This document shows, piece after piece, positions 53,516-63,137 of a stretch of DNA of 64,000 bases. The translations under genes were made by a program, and so were the position numbers. The notes beneath the pieces were generated by a model. The model ran no database searches, was not told where the DNA came from, and saw nothing but the letters and a program-made list of their open reading frames with translations. The stretch covers positions 112,945 to 176,944 of the forward strand of contig DBYS01000001.1 in assembly GCA_002310195.1 (NCBI GenBank), given 5' to 3'. Position 1 is the stretch's first letter. The number at the start of each line of letters is the position of its first letter. The DNA comes from Bacteroidales bacterium UBA1180 (GTDB lineage Bacteria; Bacteroidota; Bacteroidia; Bacteroidales; Paludibacteraceae).

Positions 53516-56275
53516 TTACTTCAAGAACTGCAACTCTACGCGGCGGTTCTGCTGCTTGCCTTCGTCGGTGTCGTTATCGGCAATGGGACGAGTAGCACCG
53601 TAACCCTTGGCGCTGAGCAGTGAGGCGTTGCAACCTTGACGGATAAGGAATGAACGTACAGACTCGGCACGCTGCTTGGAGAGCGTCATGTTCTTCTTAG
53701 CATCACCCGTCGAGTCGGTGTGACCGCTGATCTCCACACGTATGTTACGCTGCTTGATGATATCCGCTACACGGATCAGCTCGTTCTCTGATTGAGGCAA
53801 GAGCTCGTATTCGTTCACAGGGAAGAACAGGTTGTTGACCTGCACCGACATACCTTGCTCGATCATCTGTTTGTACGATGTAAGCGTGATATTCTTCTCG
53901 ATGCTGATGGTTTTCTTCTGTTCACGCAGATCGATGTTATTAGACAGCGGGAAGTACCGCTCATCGTCGATATAATATCCGTAGTTCTTACCTAGCGGCA
54001 TAACGAGATAGAACGTACCGTTGCTCGGATCGGTCTGTGACTGGCCTATACTCTCGTGGGATTCCAAATCTTCCCAGCGGATGGTTACACCTACTGTCTT
54101 GCCGGTTTCGTCACGTACCGTACCGGAGATTGTAGCCACAGCGTTCGGGCGCATGCTCAGCGGCAGTTCGACCGAATAGAGATCATCGCCGTTGGAGTAA
54201 TATGCCGTGCTGCCATCCGTACTGATCTTATATCCCCACTCCTGCCGCGGCGAATTGATACCTGCACCGAGATTGACAGGTTCCGACCACTCCGTCCATG
54301 AGTCATCTTTCAGACGCGTAGCCTTGAATACATCCAGATCGCCAAGCGTGCCGTGGCCGTCCGAACTGAAGTACAGCGTATGCATATCGGGGTGCAAGAA
54401 CGGTTTGCGTTCCAGTCCCGGGGTGTTGATATTCGGACCCAGATCGATAGGTTCGCCCCAATCGCCATTGTCATCCATCAGCGAAACAAAGATGTTCACC
54501 GATGTGCCTACTTCGTTCTCTACCTGTTTCTGTGCCGAGAACAGCATAGCGCGACCGTCACTGGTGATCATAGCATCGCTCTGCCAGTTGGCTACATTGA
54601 TGTTATCCGGTAATGTGCGCGGCCGTGACCAACCGTCTTCGGTTTTAAAGGTCGAGTACAGCAGACCATTGCGGAAGAATATAAGCAGCGTACCGTCAGC
54701 CGACACCGACTGCATCGCTTCGTTCGAACCCGGTACACTGAGTTCGGTCATCGGCACAGCTCTGTCCCAACCGCGTTTGGTGCGTGTGGCGGTATAGATA
54801 TCCTCGCTGTTTCCTGCCGCCTTGTCAAACACAACACGTACGAAATAGATCGTATTGCCGTCGGTGGTCATCACAGGCGAGTACTCTTTTGCCGGCGAGT
54901 TGATAGAATCGGGAAAAGCCTCGGGTGTGAGATCATTCTTCTTGCCTTGCTCCAGCGCATTGATCAGGTTGTTATACGCCTGGTCATCGCCAAACGCTTC
55001 GGCAAACGGACGAACAGTCTGCAAAGCCATCTCTATATCCTCGCGGATCAGATAATCGCGGATCAGTCCTATCATCCAGTTGTATGCCACCTTGTACGGT
55101 GCACCGAGTCTGATCAGCGCAGGCCAACCCGTGTCGGTGGTAGTGACTATATTGTACTGCTGCACCACCTTCCTGTCATGTGCTTCCAGTTCGGCAAACC
55201 GTGGGTTGGGATATTGGTCATAGAGTTTGATTATATCCGCCGGCACGCCAGTGCTGCAATACACGTCGTGCAGGATCATCCACGATGTATCTTTGATATC
55301 CGTGCACGGGGCAGTCTGGTATGCGAGCAGTGCAGCCGGTGCACTGTGCCGCTTGCGGGCGATGAGCATAATGGCGTAGTACATCCTCCGCTGCTCCAGT
55401 ACGTCTTTCTTTTTGGCTGCTTTGTCCTTGAGCGTGATCCAGTCGCCCTCGCGGATGAACGATGCGTACTTGTCTGCACCCTGCTCCAGCAGTGCCTGAC
55501 GGCCGTACGGGCTGTCGGGATAAGTCTTGACGTACTCTGCCAGCGCCTCGGGCGTACCTATGCGCTGTGCGTCACGCAACGACAGCGCATACACCTGTTG
55601 CCAGGCATTAGGTATATCTTCTGCTTCGGGGTATTGGTCGATGAACAGTTTGTATGCTGTCAGGTTGTTCTGCTTCTGTGCCTGCTGGTATGCCAATGCA
55701 TTACGCCTGCGCACCGCTTCCTTCACATCCTGGCCGTTGGGGTTCTGCTCGATAAAGAACTCGTATGAACCGATGGTGTTTCGCTCCTCAGCCGCCACGA
55801 ATGCCAGATGGCTCAGGTGCTCCTTGGCCTGGCGCTGCAGCGACGGTACGGCACGCGGATAAGCCTTCAGGAAATTGTTGTACGCTTCCTCGGTATCGAC
55901 TGCCTCAGCATCTTTCAGAGCCATACTGCATATCTCGTGGGTGAACGTGTTCAGCAGTTCTTTGGTCAGACCTTTGGCAATCAGTTTATCCTGTGCTGCA
56001 GGCTCCAGACGCGTGAACTTTGACTTGCAGTCAACTACATACTTGTACGCCTTGGGTATATCCCGTCCGCTGAACTCATCGGTGGAGTACAGTTTGGCTG
56101 CAGTATAGAGATACGCCACATCACCCGGGTCTTTGCTCAGGTGCTTGTCAATATCTTTCTGTACGGCCTCGTAGTTGCCCTTGAGCATCTGTTTCAGCCC
56201 CGGGTAATCGTACTCCTGCGCTTGAATGATGCAGGCTGCAGCTATGGTAATGACAAACAGTAAAATTCGTTTCAT
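53516..56275 (-). CDS. PorE-like TPR/PD40/OmpA outer-membrane protein
   Basis: 919 residues. Signal peptide ends IIQAQ (about residue 19; an AAAC at 12-15 is a weak lipobox alternative). TPR-like helices (about 25-300), then a PD40 propeller (about 470-740; YSPVMTTDGNTIYFVR, NEAMQSVSADGTLLIFF, KPFLHPDMHTLYFSSDGHG), a CarboxypepD-regulatory-like domain (about 750-800; ISGTVRDETGKTVG) and an OmpA domain (about 825-919; VEISGHTDSTGDAKKNMTLSKQRAESVRSFL). This order matches PorE, a T9SS component bound to peptidoglycan in Porphyromonas (about 670 residues). The extra length is in the N-terminal helical part. Twelve bases after the esterase gene. Confidence 0.82.
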   Translation of the reverse strand: MKRILLFVITIAAACIIQAQEYDYPGLKQMLKGNYEAVQKDIDKHLSKDPGDVAYLYTAAKLYSTDEFSGRDIPKAYKYVVDCKSKFTRLEPAAQDKLIAKGLTKELLNTFTHEICSMALKDAEAVDTEEAYNNFLKAYPRAVPSLQRQAKEHLSHLAFVAAEERNTIGSYEFFIEQNPNGQDVKEAVRRRNALAYQQAQKQNNLTAYKLFIDQYPEAEDIPNAWQQVYALSLRDAQRIGTPEALAEYVKTYPDSPYGRQALLEQGADKYASFIREGDWITLKDKAAKKKDVLEQRRMYYAIMLIARKRHSAPAALLAYQTAPCTDIKDTSWMILHDVYCSTGVPADIIKLYDQYPNPRFAELEAHDRKVVQQYNIVTTTDTGWPALIRLGAPYKVAYNWMIGLIRDYLIREDIEMALQTVRPFAEAFGDDQAYNNLINALEQGKKNDLTPEAFPDSINSPAKEYSPVMTTDGNTIYFVRVVFDKAAGNSEDIYTATRTKRGWDRAVPMTELSVPGSNEAMQSVSADGTLLIFFRNGLLYSTFKTEDGWSRPRTLPDNINVANWQSDAMITSDGRAMLFSAQKQVENEVGTSVNIFVSLMDDNGDWGEPIDLGPNINTPGLERKPFLHPDMHTLYFSSDGHGTLGDLDVFKATRLKDDSWTEWSEPVNLGAGINSPRQEWGYKISTDGSTAYYSNGDDLYSVELPLSMRPNAVATISGTVRDETGKTVGVTIRWEDLESHESIGQSQTDPSNGTFYLVMPLGKNYGYYIDDERYFPLSNNIDLREQKKTISIEKNITLTSYKQMIEQGMSVQVNNLFFPVNEYELLPQSENELIRVADIIKQRNIRVEISGHTDSTGDAKKNMTLSKQRAESVRSFLIRQGCNASLLSAKGYGATRPIADNDTDEGKQQNRRVELQFLK

Positions 56276-56287
56276 AGGCTCAATTGT

Positions 56288-57265
56288 TTAATATTTCTGA
56301 TCCCAGAACAACTTCTTCAGGAACCGGCAGAGGTAATCTTGCCAGTTCTCCCATGTATGGCCACCGTTGCTCTCGTAGTAGGTATATTCGAAGTTATTCA
56401 TATCCAGCCACATACGATAGTCCTGCAGATGCGCGTACAGAAAATCGTCGCGCCCTATAGCTATCCAGTACATCGGCGGCGCCGCCACCATGCTGCGCAC
56501 CTCGGTCATCCAGTTGTTGTATGCCGGCGAACCGTAATCGAGTTGCAGGTCGAAGCCCATCGTGTGGAAAGGTGAATCTTCAATGGTGGCTACCAGCAGT
56601 TCGTCCCGCCTTGGGATGATCACCGGTGAGAACAGTCCGATATATGCAAACTCCCCGTGCAGGTAATGCGACACATGCATCGTGTGGAACCCGCCCATCG
56701 ACAGTCCGGCTATAGCCCGTTGTGCGGGGTTTGTACTCACGCTGTACCGGCGCTCAATCTCTCGCATGAAGTCACGGAAGTTCTCCTCCCAGTAACCTGA
56801 CATCTCGTAGGCCTGCTCCTGATCGCGAGTGAGCTTGCGCCAGTGTGCCGAACCTTTCGACACATCGAACGCCTCGCCCTCGGGGGTGACATTTGGTGCT
56901 TCCATCAGTGCCTCGCGCTCGTCGTCCGGTATGCTGCCGAGAAAATTGTCGGGCATAACCACTACCATTTCCTTCACTTGCCCGGCCAGCAGCAATGCAG
57001 CCATCCAGCGGAGCAGTTTGCCCTGTACGCTCCAGTCATCTTCCGACCCGAACATACCGTGTTGCAGATACAGGACGGGAAAGACCGACTTGTCGGTCTG
57101 AATACGTTCGGCATAATTGTCCGGGAGATAGATTTGGCACGGCACGCCCAGCACGGTATCGCGCACGAGTGTTCCTACCAGATTGTTATAGCTCGACGCA
57201 GCCGTTATCGGCTGTGCGATGCTGAGGCTTACGAACAGCGACAGCAACAGTAGTGTACGTTTCAT
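56288..57265 (-). CDS. Secreted esterase D-type alpha/beta hydrolase
   Basis: 325 residues. Signal peptide ends PITAA (about residue 23). Esterase (PF00756) motifs: YLPDNYAERI, VLYLQHGMFGSEDDW, nucleophile Ser in IAGLSMGGFHTM, and catalytic His in ESNGGHTWENW. Asp is likely in GRDDFLYAH. Related to feruloyl and acetyl xylan esterases; substrate unknown. Periplasmic or extracellular. Four bases after parC. Confidence 0.85.
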   Translation of the reverse strand: MKRTLLLLSLFVSLSIAQPITAASSYNNLVGTLVRDTVLGVPCQIYLPDNYAERIQTDKSVFPVLYLQHGMFGSEDDWSVQGKLLRWMAALLLAGQVKEMVVVMPDNFLGSIPDDEREALMEAPNVTPEGEAFDVSKGSAHWRKLTRDQEQAYEMSGYWEENFRDFMREIERRYSVSTNPAQRAIAGLSMGGFHTMHVSHYLHGEFAYIGLFSPVIIPRRDELLVATIEDSPFHTMGFDLQLDYGSPAYNNWMTEVRSMVAAPPMYWIAIGRDDFLYAHLQDYRMWLDMNNFEYTYYESNGGHTWENWQDYLCRFLKKLFWDQKY

Positions 57266-57269
57266 ACTA

Positions 57270-59924
57270 TTAGAGGTCTAATGACAACTGTACATCGGAC
57301 TCTCCGTTAGTGATCGTAAAGGGAATAGAGGACTTGGCCGTTGTATCGGTTGTCTCGGTTGTTTGTGTTGTTTCCGGCGTAACCGGGGTATCGGTATCAT
57401 CCGAACTGTCCGGGGTTTCCGGTTCAGGCTCGGGCTCCGGTTCGGGTTCAGGCTCCGGTGGAGCAGGAGTAATATCGATGATATCGGCTATATCGTAGTT
57501 ACTCAACCGTTTGCCGCGTGCCTTGGCCGACTTGACATCGATGAACTCCGCCATCGTTACATCCAGCGGCAGACGGTTATCATCGGCGAACTGCAATTGG
57601 AAGACAGCCTCCTCACGGTCGGATAGAACGACCATCTTATGCCCTTCCGCCTCACCGAGTATCGACTGCGGCTTGGCGAGTGCGTCAGCCAGCGTGAAGC
57701 GTTTGCCGTAGTAGAATCCGAGTTCGTCGTTCCACATAGCCAGCGACCAGATTTTGTCCGGTTGCCACTTTTCGATACGCAGTATATTGTTCTCAAAGTG
57801 AGCCGTCTGCTCGAAGGTATTGAGGTAATAGTTGCCGTCGGTGGTGATGACGAGTATACGATCGTCGTCGTCAAACTCGCCGAGGTACATACCTTGTTCG
57901 TCGTAGTTAACGCGCAGTATATCAGGATCGAACCAAACTTTTCGTCCGCCGAGCGTTGAGTGACCTTTCTGCTTGAGGGTGATGGATTTGACCTCGAACT
58001 TCGTAAGCACGTTACCCATCGCGCTGCGGTTCTTCACTGCCAGTTCAGACAGATCCTTGAGTACTTCCACTTTCTTCAGGTGCAGTTGAGGCTTCAGCGC
58101 TACGCGTATAACCTCTGCTTCGCCGTTGGGGTTGGCGGTGAAGTAAACGACGCGCGAACCGGGTTTACCTTGCGTGAGGTCGTACTCCTTGTCGCGCGCC
58201 ACGCCTGTGACGTGGAAGCGTTTCATGTAGTACGTACCTTTCTTGCCGTCGCGATACACGACGTTATAGATCGTACGCACGTCATCTTTCTTAAAGATGG
58301 CTATGTGCAGTATATCCGTGCCGATGAACACTTTCTCGGCTACACGGGTGATCTTGTACTTGCCGTCCTTGTGGAAGACGATTATATCGTCAATATCCGA
58401 GCAGTTGAACAGGAACTCGTCCTTCTTCAGACCCGTACCCACAAAGCCGTCGGCGTAGTTGATATACAGTTTCTCGTTGGCCTCAACTACGGTTTTGACA
58501 TTGATGTTAGCGAAGTTACGTACCTCGGTTTTGCGCGGGTAGCGTGCACCGTACTTCTGCTTGAGCATCTCGAACCAAGCAATCGTATATTCGGTCAGGT
58601 GCTTGAGGTCGTGGATGGTAGCCTTGATCTTCTTGTCAAGATCCTTCATCAGCTCGTCGGCCTTCTTGGTGTCGAACTTCGTGATGCGGATCATCCGGAT
58701 GTCGAACAGCCGCTCTATATCCTCGGTTCGCACCTCGCGGATCAGCTTGGCCTTGAAGGGTTCCAATGCTTTGTCAACGAACTGGATCAGCTTCTCCTTG
58801 CTTGATGCCTGCTCGTAGCCTTGCTCCTTGTAGATGCGGTTCTCGATGAAGATCTTCTCCAGCGAGGTATAGAAGTACTGCTCTTCGAGTTCGGCTTTCT
58901 GTATCTCCAGCTCCTGCCGCAGCAGGTCTTTGGTGTTGTCGGTGGAGAGTTTGAGCAGCGTTGATACGTTGGTGAAGATAGGCTTCTTGTCCTGTATGAC
59001 GCAGCAGTTCGGCGAGATCGACACCTCGCAGTCGGTGAACGCGTAGAGTGCATCGATCGTCTTGTCGGACGAAGCACCCGGAGCGAGTTGCACAACGATC
59101 TTCGCCTCCTCGGCTGTGAAGTCGTCAACCTTGCGTATCTTGATCTTCCCGCGCTCCTGCGCTTTGAGGATCGTATCGATGATCTTCGATGTAGTAGTGC
59201 CGAACGGCACTTGACTGATTATCAGCGTCTTGTTGTCATCCGCTTTGCTTATGCGCGAGCGTATCTTGATCACTCCGCCACGCTCGCCGTCGTTGTAACG
59301 GCTCACATCCACCTCGCCGCCTGTGGGGAAGTCGGGGTACAGGGTGAACTCCTCGCCCTTGAGGTACGCCAGTGACGCATCGCACAGTTCAACGAAGTTG
59401 TGCGGCAGTATCTTCGAGTTCAGACCTACGGCTATACCCTCCACGCCTTGCGCCAGCAGCAGCGGGAACTTTACCGGCAGATGCACGGGTTCCTTCTTAC
59501 GGCCGTCGTACGAGGCCATCCAGCGGGTGGTCTTGGGGTTGAACACCGTTTCCAGGGCGAACTTCGACAATCGCGCTTCGATGTATCGCGGGGCAGCTGC
59601 ACCGTCACCGGTGAGGATGTTTCCCCAGTTTCCCTGACAGTCGATCAGCAGATCTTTTTGCCCGAGTTGCACCAGTGCGTCACCGATCGACGCATCACCG
59701 TGCGGGTGGTACTGCATCGTTTGACCGACGATGTTCGCTACTTTGTTGTACTTGCCGTCGTCCACTGCTTTCATAGCGTGAAGTATACGGCGCTGAACAG
59801 GCTTCAAACCGTCCTCAATAGCGGGGACGGCTCGTTCGAGAATGACATACGAGGCATAATCCAGGAACCAGTCCTGGTACATGCCTGTCAAGTGATATTT
59901 GATTGCGTCGCTGAAGTCAGCCAT
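57270..59924 (-). CDS. parC: DNA topoisomerase IV subunit A
   Basis: 884 residues. The type IIA breakage-reunion domain has the catalytic Tyr114 in GAAAPRYIEARLS, with DGLKPVQRRILHAM and YHPHGDASIGDALVQL upstream. The pinwheel-type C-terminal part lacks the GyrA box; the topology fits Bacteroidetes ParC. The last 70 residues are low complexity: a Pro-Glu dipeptide repeat (about 822-836) and a Thr/Ser/Asp tail. ParE is not in the window. ParC works in chromosome decatenation. The 55-residue membrane protein gene lies 6 bases upstream and the esterase follows. Confidence 0.92.
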   Translation of the reverse strand: MADFSDAIKYHLTGMYQDWFLDYASYVILERAVPAIEDGLKPVQRRILHAMKAVDDGKYNKVANIVGQTMQYHPHGDASIGDALVQLGQKDLLIDCQGNWGNILTGDGAAAPRYIEARLSKFALETVFNPKTTRWMASYDGRKKEPVHLPVKFPLLLAQGVEGIAVGLNSKILPHNFVELCDASLAYLKGEEFTLYPDFPTGGEVDVSRYNDGERGGVIKIRSRISKADDNKTLIISQVPFGTTTSKIIDTILKAQERGKIKIRKVDDFTAEEAKIVVQLAPGASSDKTIDALYAFTDCEVSISPNCCVIQDKKPIFTNVSTLLKLSTDNTKDLLRQELEIQKAELEEQYFYTSLEKIFIENRIYKEQGYEQASSKEKLIQFVDKALEPFKAKLIREVRTEDIERLFDIRMIRITKFDTKKADELMKDLDKKIKATIHDLKHLTEYTIAWFEMLKQKYGARYPRKTEVRNFANINVKTVVEANEKLYINYADGFVGTGLKKDEFLFNCSDIDDIIVFHKDGKYKITRVAEKVFIGTDILHIAIFKKDDVRTIYNVVYRDGKKGTYYMKRFHVTGVARDKEYDLTQGKPGSRVVYFTANPNGEAEVIRVALKPQLHLKKVEVLKDLSELAVKNRSAMGNVLTKFEVKSITLKQKGHSTLGGRKVWFDPDILRVNYDEQGMYLGEFDDDDRILVITTDGNYYLNTFEQTAHFENNILRIEKWQPDKIWSLAMWNDELGFYYGKRFTLADALAKPQSILGEAEGHKMVVLSDREEAVFQLQFADDNRLPLDVTMAEFIDVKSAKARGKRLSNYDIADIIDITPAPPEPEPEPEPEPEPETPDSSDDTDTPVTPETTQTTETTDTTAKSSIPFTITNGESDVQLSLDL

Positions 59925-59930
59925 GTAGGA

Positions 59931-60098
59931 TTAGTCGATGCGTTTGTTGATAATGATGTACGTAAGGATACCAACAAACTCAAGTACCAGACTGCTCACC
60001 AGCAGAGCGTTACTCGGCGTGCCGAAGTAGTAAACACACAAGCAAATCACTCCGCAAAGGAAGATAATCAATCCGAGGTTTTTAAGTAACGAATTCAT
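59931..60098 (-). CDS. Small two-helix membrane protein
   Basis: 55 residues from the ATG at 60098, chosen because the promoter (60141-60172) lies inside the longer frame that starts at 60182. Two hydrophobic segments (LIIFLCGVICLCVYYFG, LLVSSLVLEFVGILTYIII) and a short basic tail. Function unknown. First gene of the operon with parC, 6 bases before it. Confidence 0.75.
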   Translation of the reverse strand: MNSLLKNLGLIIFLCGVICLCVYYFGTPSNALLVSSLVLEFVGILTYIIINKRID

Positions 60099-60140
60099 AT
60101 TTGATAGATTTAAGAAATTACAGTTTTTGTCAATCGCCTG

Positions 60141-60172
60141 CAAAGTTACGAAAAATTTTTGACATTTGCAAA
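60141..60172 (-). promoter_or_regulatory. Promoter of the parC operon
   Basis: Minus strand TTTG, 20 bases, TAACTTTG: a full consensus match, about 43 bases before the ATG at 60098. Confidence 0.87.
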
Positions 60173-60223
60173 TAAAAAACACCTATCTGTGCTTTTTGTC
60201 ACCTGTAAGATAGCAAAAATGCC

Positions 60224-61300
60224 CTATACAGCCATAAATTTGCCACCCGGGAAGGATTTTATCCGCTTTTTCATCTCCAGTGCCATCAGGTGTGTGATGA
60301 CATCCGAATAGGGTATATCCGCTTCTTCGGCCAGATCGTTCACCAGCATTCCGTTCTCCGCCTCGCGAATCATTCGTAGCAAGGTCAGCTCTTCCGGTGC
60401 CAGATCATCGTCGCTACGGTCCAGCCCTGTGAGTTGCGTCTGTACCGGCCGTTTGGCTGTTGCCCACATCATGGCCTCGATCAGATCATCGGGCGACTGC
60501 AGCAGCGAGGCGCGCTGGTCGCGTATCAGATCGTTGCACCCGGCTGATGTCTCGTCGCCTATGCGTCCCGGTACGGCAAACACCGGCCGGTCGTAATCGA
60601 ACGCCATCGATGCGGTGATCAGCGATCCGCCTTTGGCGCGCGACTCAACCACCACGGTGCATTCCGACAGTCCTGCAATGATCCTGTTCCGCGCCACGAA
60701 ATGGTGCTTTTCGGGCGTACTGCCGGACATATACTCAGTCACTATACCTCCGTTCTCCAACGCCCGCACAGCCTCGTTGCGATGCGTGGACGGGTAGATG
60801 CGGTCGAGTCCGTGACCGGGGATGATCAGCGTAGGTATGCCTGCTTCCAGCGCTGCGCGGTGAGCCGCTATATCGATGCCGTACGCCAGACCGGAAACAA
60901 TCGTCAGGTTAGGCAGCTGCTCAGCCAGACCGAGTACCAGATCGTGCGTGAACATCTTACCCCGTTCGGTAGCCTGACGCGTACCGACGATCGCTACGAA
61001 ATGTCCGTCACGCATATTGACGTTACCTTTGGTATAGAGCAGCACCGGCGCGTCGGGACATTGTGCCAGCAGGGGCGGATAATCGGCGTCGTGCAGGTAG
61101 TACGTACCTATACTGTGTTTGGTTACGAACTCCGTCTCCTGCAGTGCTCTGTCCCACGACTCGCTCTTACCCGGCAGGACGATCCTCTCCCACGCTTCCT
61201 GCGGGTCTGGATAAGCTGCCAGCACTTCGCGTGCCAGACGCGGACGGGTTTCGTACAAGTGCGTCAGGGCAATGATATATGAGAGTCGGTCGCTGTTCAT
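60224..61300 (-). CDS. dprA: DNA-processing protein DprA
   Basis: 358 residues. Rossmann-type core with VAIVGTRQATERGKMF, IVSGLAYGIDIAAHRAAL, TLIIPGHGLDRIYP, FVARNRIIAGLSECTVVVE and GSLITASMAFDYDRPVFAVPG. A C-terminal winged helix (about 300-358) follows. DprA loads RecA on single-stranded DNA during natural transformation. The start shares one base with the VanZ-like gene stop (TGATG). The gene ends at 60224 next to the parC promoter. Confidence 0.95.
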   Translation of the reverse strand: MNSDRLSYIIALTHLYETRPRLAREVLAAYPDPQEAWERIVLPGKSESWDRALQETEFVTKHSIGTYYLHDADYPPLLAQCPDAPVLLYTKGNVNMRDGHFVAIVGTRQATERGKMFTHDLVLGLAEQLPNLTIVSGLAYGIDIAAHRAALEAGIPTLIIPGHGLDRIYPSTHRNEAVRALENGGIVTEYMSGSTPEKHHFVARNRIIAGLSECTVVVESRAKGGSLITASMAFDYDRPVFAVPGRIGDETSAGCNDLIRDQRASLLQSPDDLIEAMMWATAKRPVQTQLTGLDRSDDDLAPEELTLLRMIREAENGMLVNDLAEEADIPYSDVITHLMALEMKKRIKSFPGGKFMAV

Positions 61301-61668
61301 CAGGATTGTGATCTTCGTGATTGCCGGAGGCGGTACAGCGCAAACAGCGCCACACCTGCTGCGGTGCCTATGCAGTCAGCTATCCAGTCCAGCCAGTCGC
61401 ACGAGCGGGGAGGGAAATAGTACTGCAGCCACTCCATCAGTCCGCCGTAAACGATCGGCAGCAACGCGGCTACCATATATGTAGCGCATGTATTTACACG
61501 TGCGCGACTGCTGTCACCTGCCAGGCATAACGCCAGCACCAGATAGGCCACCATGTGACCCCACTTGTCGGCCAGAGGTATATCGCCCATTACGGCGAAC
61601 GGAACCTCTTTGATCAAACTCAGATAGGTGATGCCTGCCGCTACGATCACGGAAGGCAGATAAGCCAT
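61300..61668 (-). CDS. VanZ-like membrane protein
   Basis: 122 residues with four membrane helices (about 1-18, 38-52, 64-82, 98-115). VanZ-like signature: DKWGHMVAYLVLALCL, GLMEWLQYYFPPRSCDWLDWIADCIG in outline. The family is associated with envelope processes, but a function in Bacteroidetes is not established. It overlaps dprA by one base and follows upp by 10 bases. Confidence 0.85.
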   Translation of the reverse strand: MAYLPSVIVAAGITYLSLIKEVPFAVMGDIPLADKWGHMVAYLVLALCLAGDSSRARVNTCATYMVAALLPIVYGGLMEWLQYYFPPRSCDWLDWIADCIGTAAGVALFALYRLRQSRRSQS

Positions 61669-61678
61669 ATAGAGTTTA

Positions 61679-62353
61679 TTACGAACGATCGGAAAGATGT
61701 ATTTTTATTCCGTAACACAGATCACCTGCATCGCCCAGCCCCGGAACGATATACTTCTTGTCGTTCAGGATCGGATCGATAGCTGCACACCAGAGTGTCA
61801 CATCAGGGCTGTCGTTGAGTTCGCGGCGCATATACTCAATCGACTTCGGCGTAGCGATCACGCTGCACAGATGCGTGTGAGCGGGCGTGCCGTGCTTGAG
61901 CAAGGCGAGGTAACCCACCTCCATCGACATACCTGTAGCCAGCATCGGATCGACGAGTATAAGCGTCTTGCCGTCAATAGCCGGTGCGGCCATATATTCG
62001 GCTACGATCTCCAGTTCGCCTTTGTCATTCACGCGGCGGTAGGCACTGAGGAAGGCGTTCTCCGCGCGGTCGAAGATGTTCAGGAACCCCTGATGCAGCG
62101 GCAGTCCGGCGCGCAGGATCGTGCCCAGCACCACCTGATCGGTGGGCAACTGCACGGAGGCGGTGCCCAGAGGGGTGGTGACGTCTTTCGCTACATAGTT
62201 CAGACGCTTGCTGACCTCTACCGCCATCACCTCACCTATGCGCTCGATGTTCCGGCGGAAACGCAGCGGGTCTTTTTGGATATTGACGTCGCGGATCTCG
62301 CCGATGAACTGGTTGAGAATACTGTTGTTCTCCGATAAGTTGATGACTTGCAT
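61679..62353 (-). CDS. upp: Uracil phosphoribosyltransferase
   Basis: 224 residues. PRPP-binding motif LVDPMLATGMSMEVG (about 133-147) and uracil-binding IVPGLGDAGDLCYGIK near the C-terminus. GTILRAGLPLHQGFL is also typical. Makes UMP from uracil and PRPP in pyrimidine salvage. Four bases after the coiled-coil protein gene. Confidence 0.95.
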   Translation of the reverse strand: MQVINLSENNSILNQFIGEIRDVNIQKDPLRFRRNIERIGEVMAVEVSKRLNYVAKDVTTPLGTASVQLPTDQVVLGTILRAGLPLHQGFLNIFDRAENAFLSAYRRVNDKGELEIVAEYMAAPAIDGKTLILVDPMLATGMSMEVGYLALLKHGTPAHTHLCSVIATPKSIEYMRRELNDSPDVTLWCAAIDPILNDKKYIVPGLGDAGDLCYGIKIHLSDRS

Positions 62354-62357
62354 AGTG

Positions 62358-62996
62358 TTACTTTTGCGACTTCACGATCTTCATCTCGGCCTTGATGCTC
62401 TCGCGGTTGTTCTTGAGCAGGGCTTCGAGTTGCTTGATGTCAGCCTCTTTGTTGATGATCTCGCTGTTATACACATTCAGGTCGTTACGCATCTGCTGCA
62501 GCTGTACAGGATGGTTGGCGAGTTGTGTCTGACGGTTGGAGGTAGCGTTGATGGCGCCGTCCAGACCGCGACGCTGGCCTTGGAGCTGGTCAAGGGCTTT
62601 CTCGCGTGTCTCTTCGTTGAGCAGACTGCTGCTGTTGATCAGACGGAGCTGCTTGTCGGCGTTCTCTTTGATCTTGGCCAGTTCGTCAAGCTCCTTCTGC
62701 GAGTAGTCCTGGAGGTTTTTGAACGATTTCTCGGCGGCATCCACATAGCTCATCATCTGTTTCTGGAAGTCCTTCTCCGCCTTCAGTTGGTTTTGAATGT
62801 CTTTCAGTTTCTTGGCGTCATCCTTCATCAGGTTCTCCAGGCGCTGGAGCTCCAGCAGGTACGACTGACCCTGGTACTGCGAACGAAGTGAATCGAAGTT
62901 GAACTCCGTGAGTTTGATGTTCAGCGGAGTAACGTGTTGTGCCGACAGCGATACGGTCAGCATGGCTAACAAAGCAAGAATGATTGTTTTTTTCAT
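62358..62996 (-). CDS. Periplasmic coiled-coil protein
   Basis: 212 residues. Signal peptide ends SLSAQ (about residue 19). The rest is almost fully alpha-helical with heptad patterns (LLELQRLENLMKDDAKKLKDIQ-like, 45-130; 165-205). It recalls Skp/OmpH-type chaperones in size and helicity, but the Skp family motif was not seen, so the call stays at coiled coil. First gene of the operon with upp, VanZ-like and dprA. Confidence 0.75.
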   Translation of the reverse strand: MKKTIILALLAMLTVSLSAQHVTPLNIKLTEFNFDSLRSQYQGQSYLLELQRLENLMKDDAKKLKDIQNQLKAEKDFQKQMMSYVDAAEKSFKNLQDYSQKELDELAKIKENADKQLRLINSSSLLNEETREKALDQLQGQRRGLDGAINATSNRQTQLANHPVQLQQMRNDLNVYNSEIINKEADIKQLEALLKNNRESIKAEMKIVKSQK

Positions 62997-63060
62997 AATA
63001 AATAGTATTTAAAAGTATATTGATTTCGCAGGTTTAACGATATTTTTCAATTTGACGCTG

Positions 63061-63092
63061 CAAAGATACAAAAAAATTTGGTAATTTGCAAA
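63061..63092 (-). promoter_or_regulatory. Promoter of the coiled-coil/upp/dprA operon
   Basis: Minus strand TTTG, 20 bases, TATCTTTG. Full consensus, about 65 bases before the ATG at 62996. Interleaved with the opposite promoter at 63077-63108. Confidence 0.86.
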
Positions 63093-63108
63093 AAAAGTTG
63101 TAACTTTG
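63077..63108 (+). promoter_or_regulatory. Promoter of the exonuclease-TsaC gene
   Basis: TTTG (63077-63080), 20 bases, TAACTTTG (63101-63108), about 30 bases before the ATG at 63138. It overlaps the divergent promoter at 63061-63092. Confidence 0.86.
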
Positions 63109-63137
63109 TGTGCTTTTATTGAATTTTGTCAAATTTG

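Noticed and set aside
57363..58805. Long plus-strand frames opposite parC.
   Set aside because: ParC is unambiguous on the minus strand; the opposite frames read as shadow sequence.
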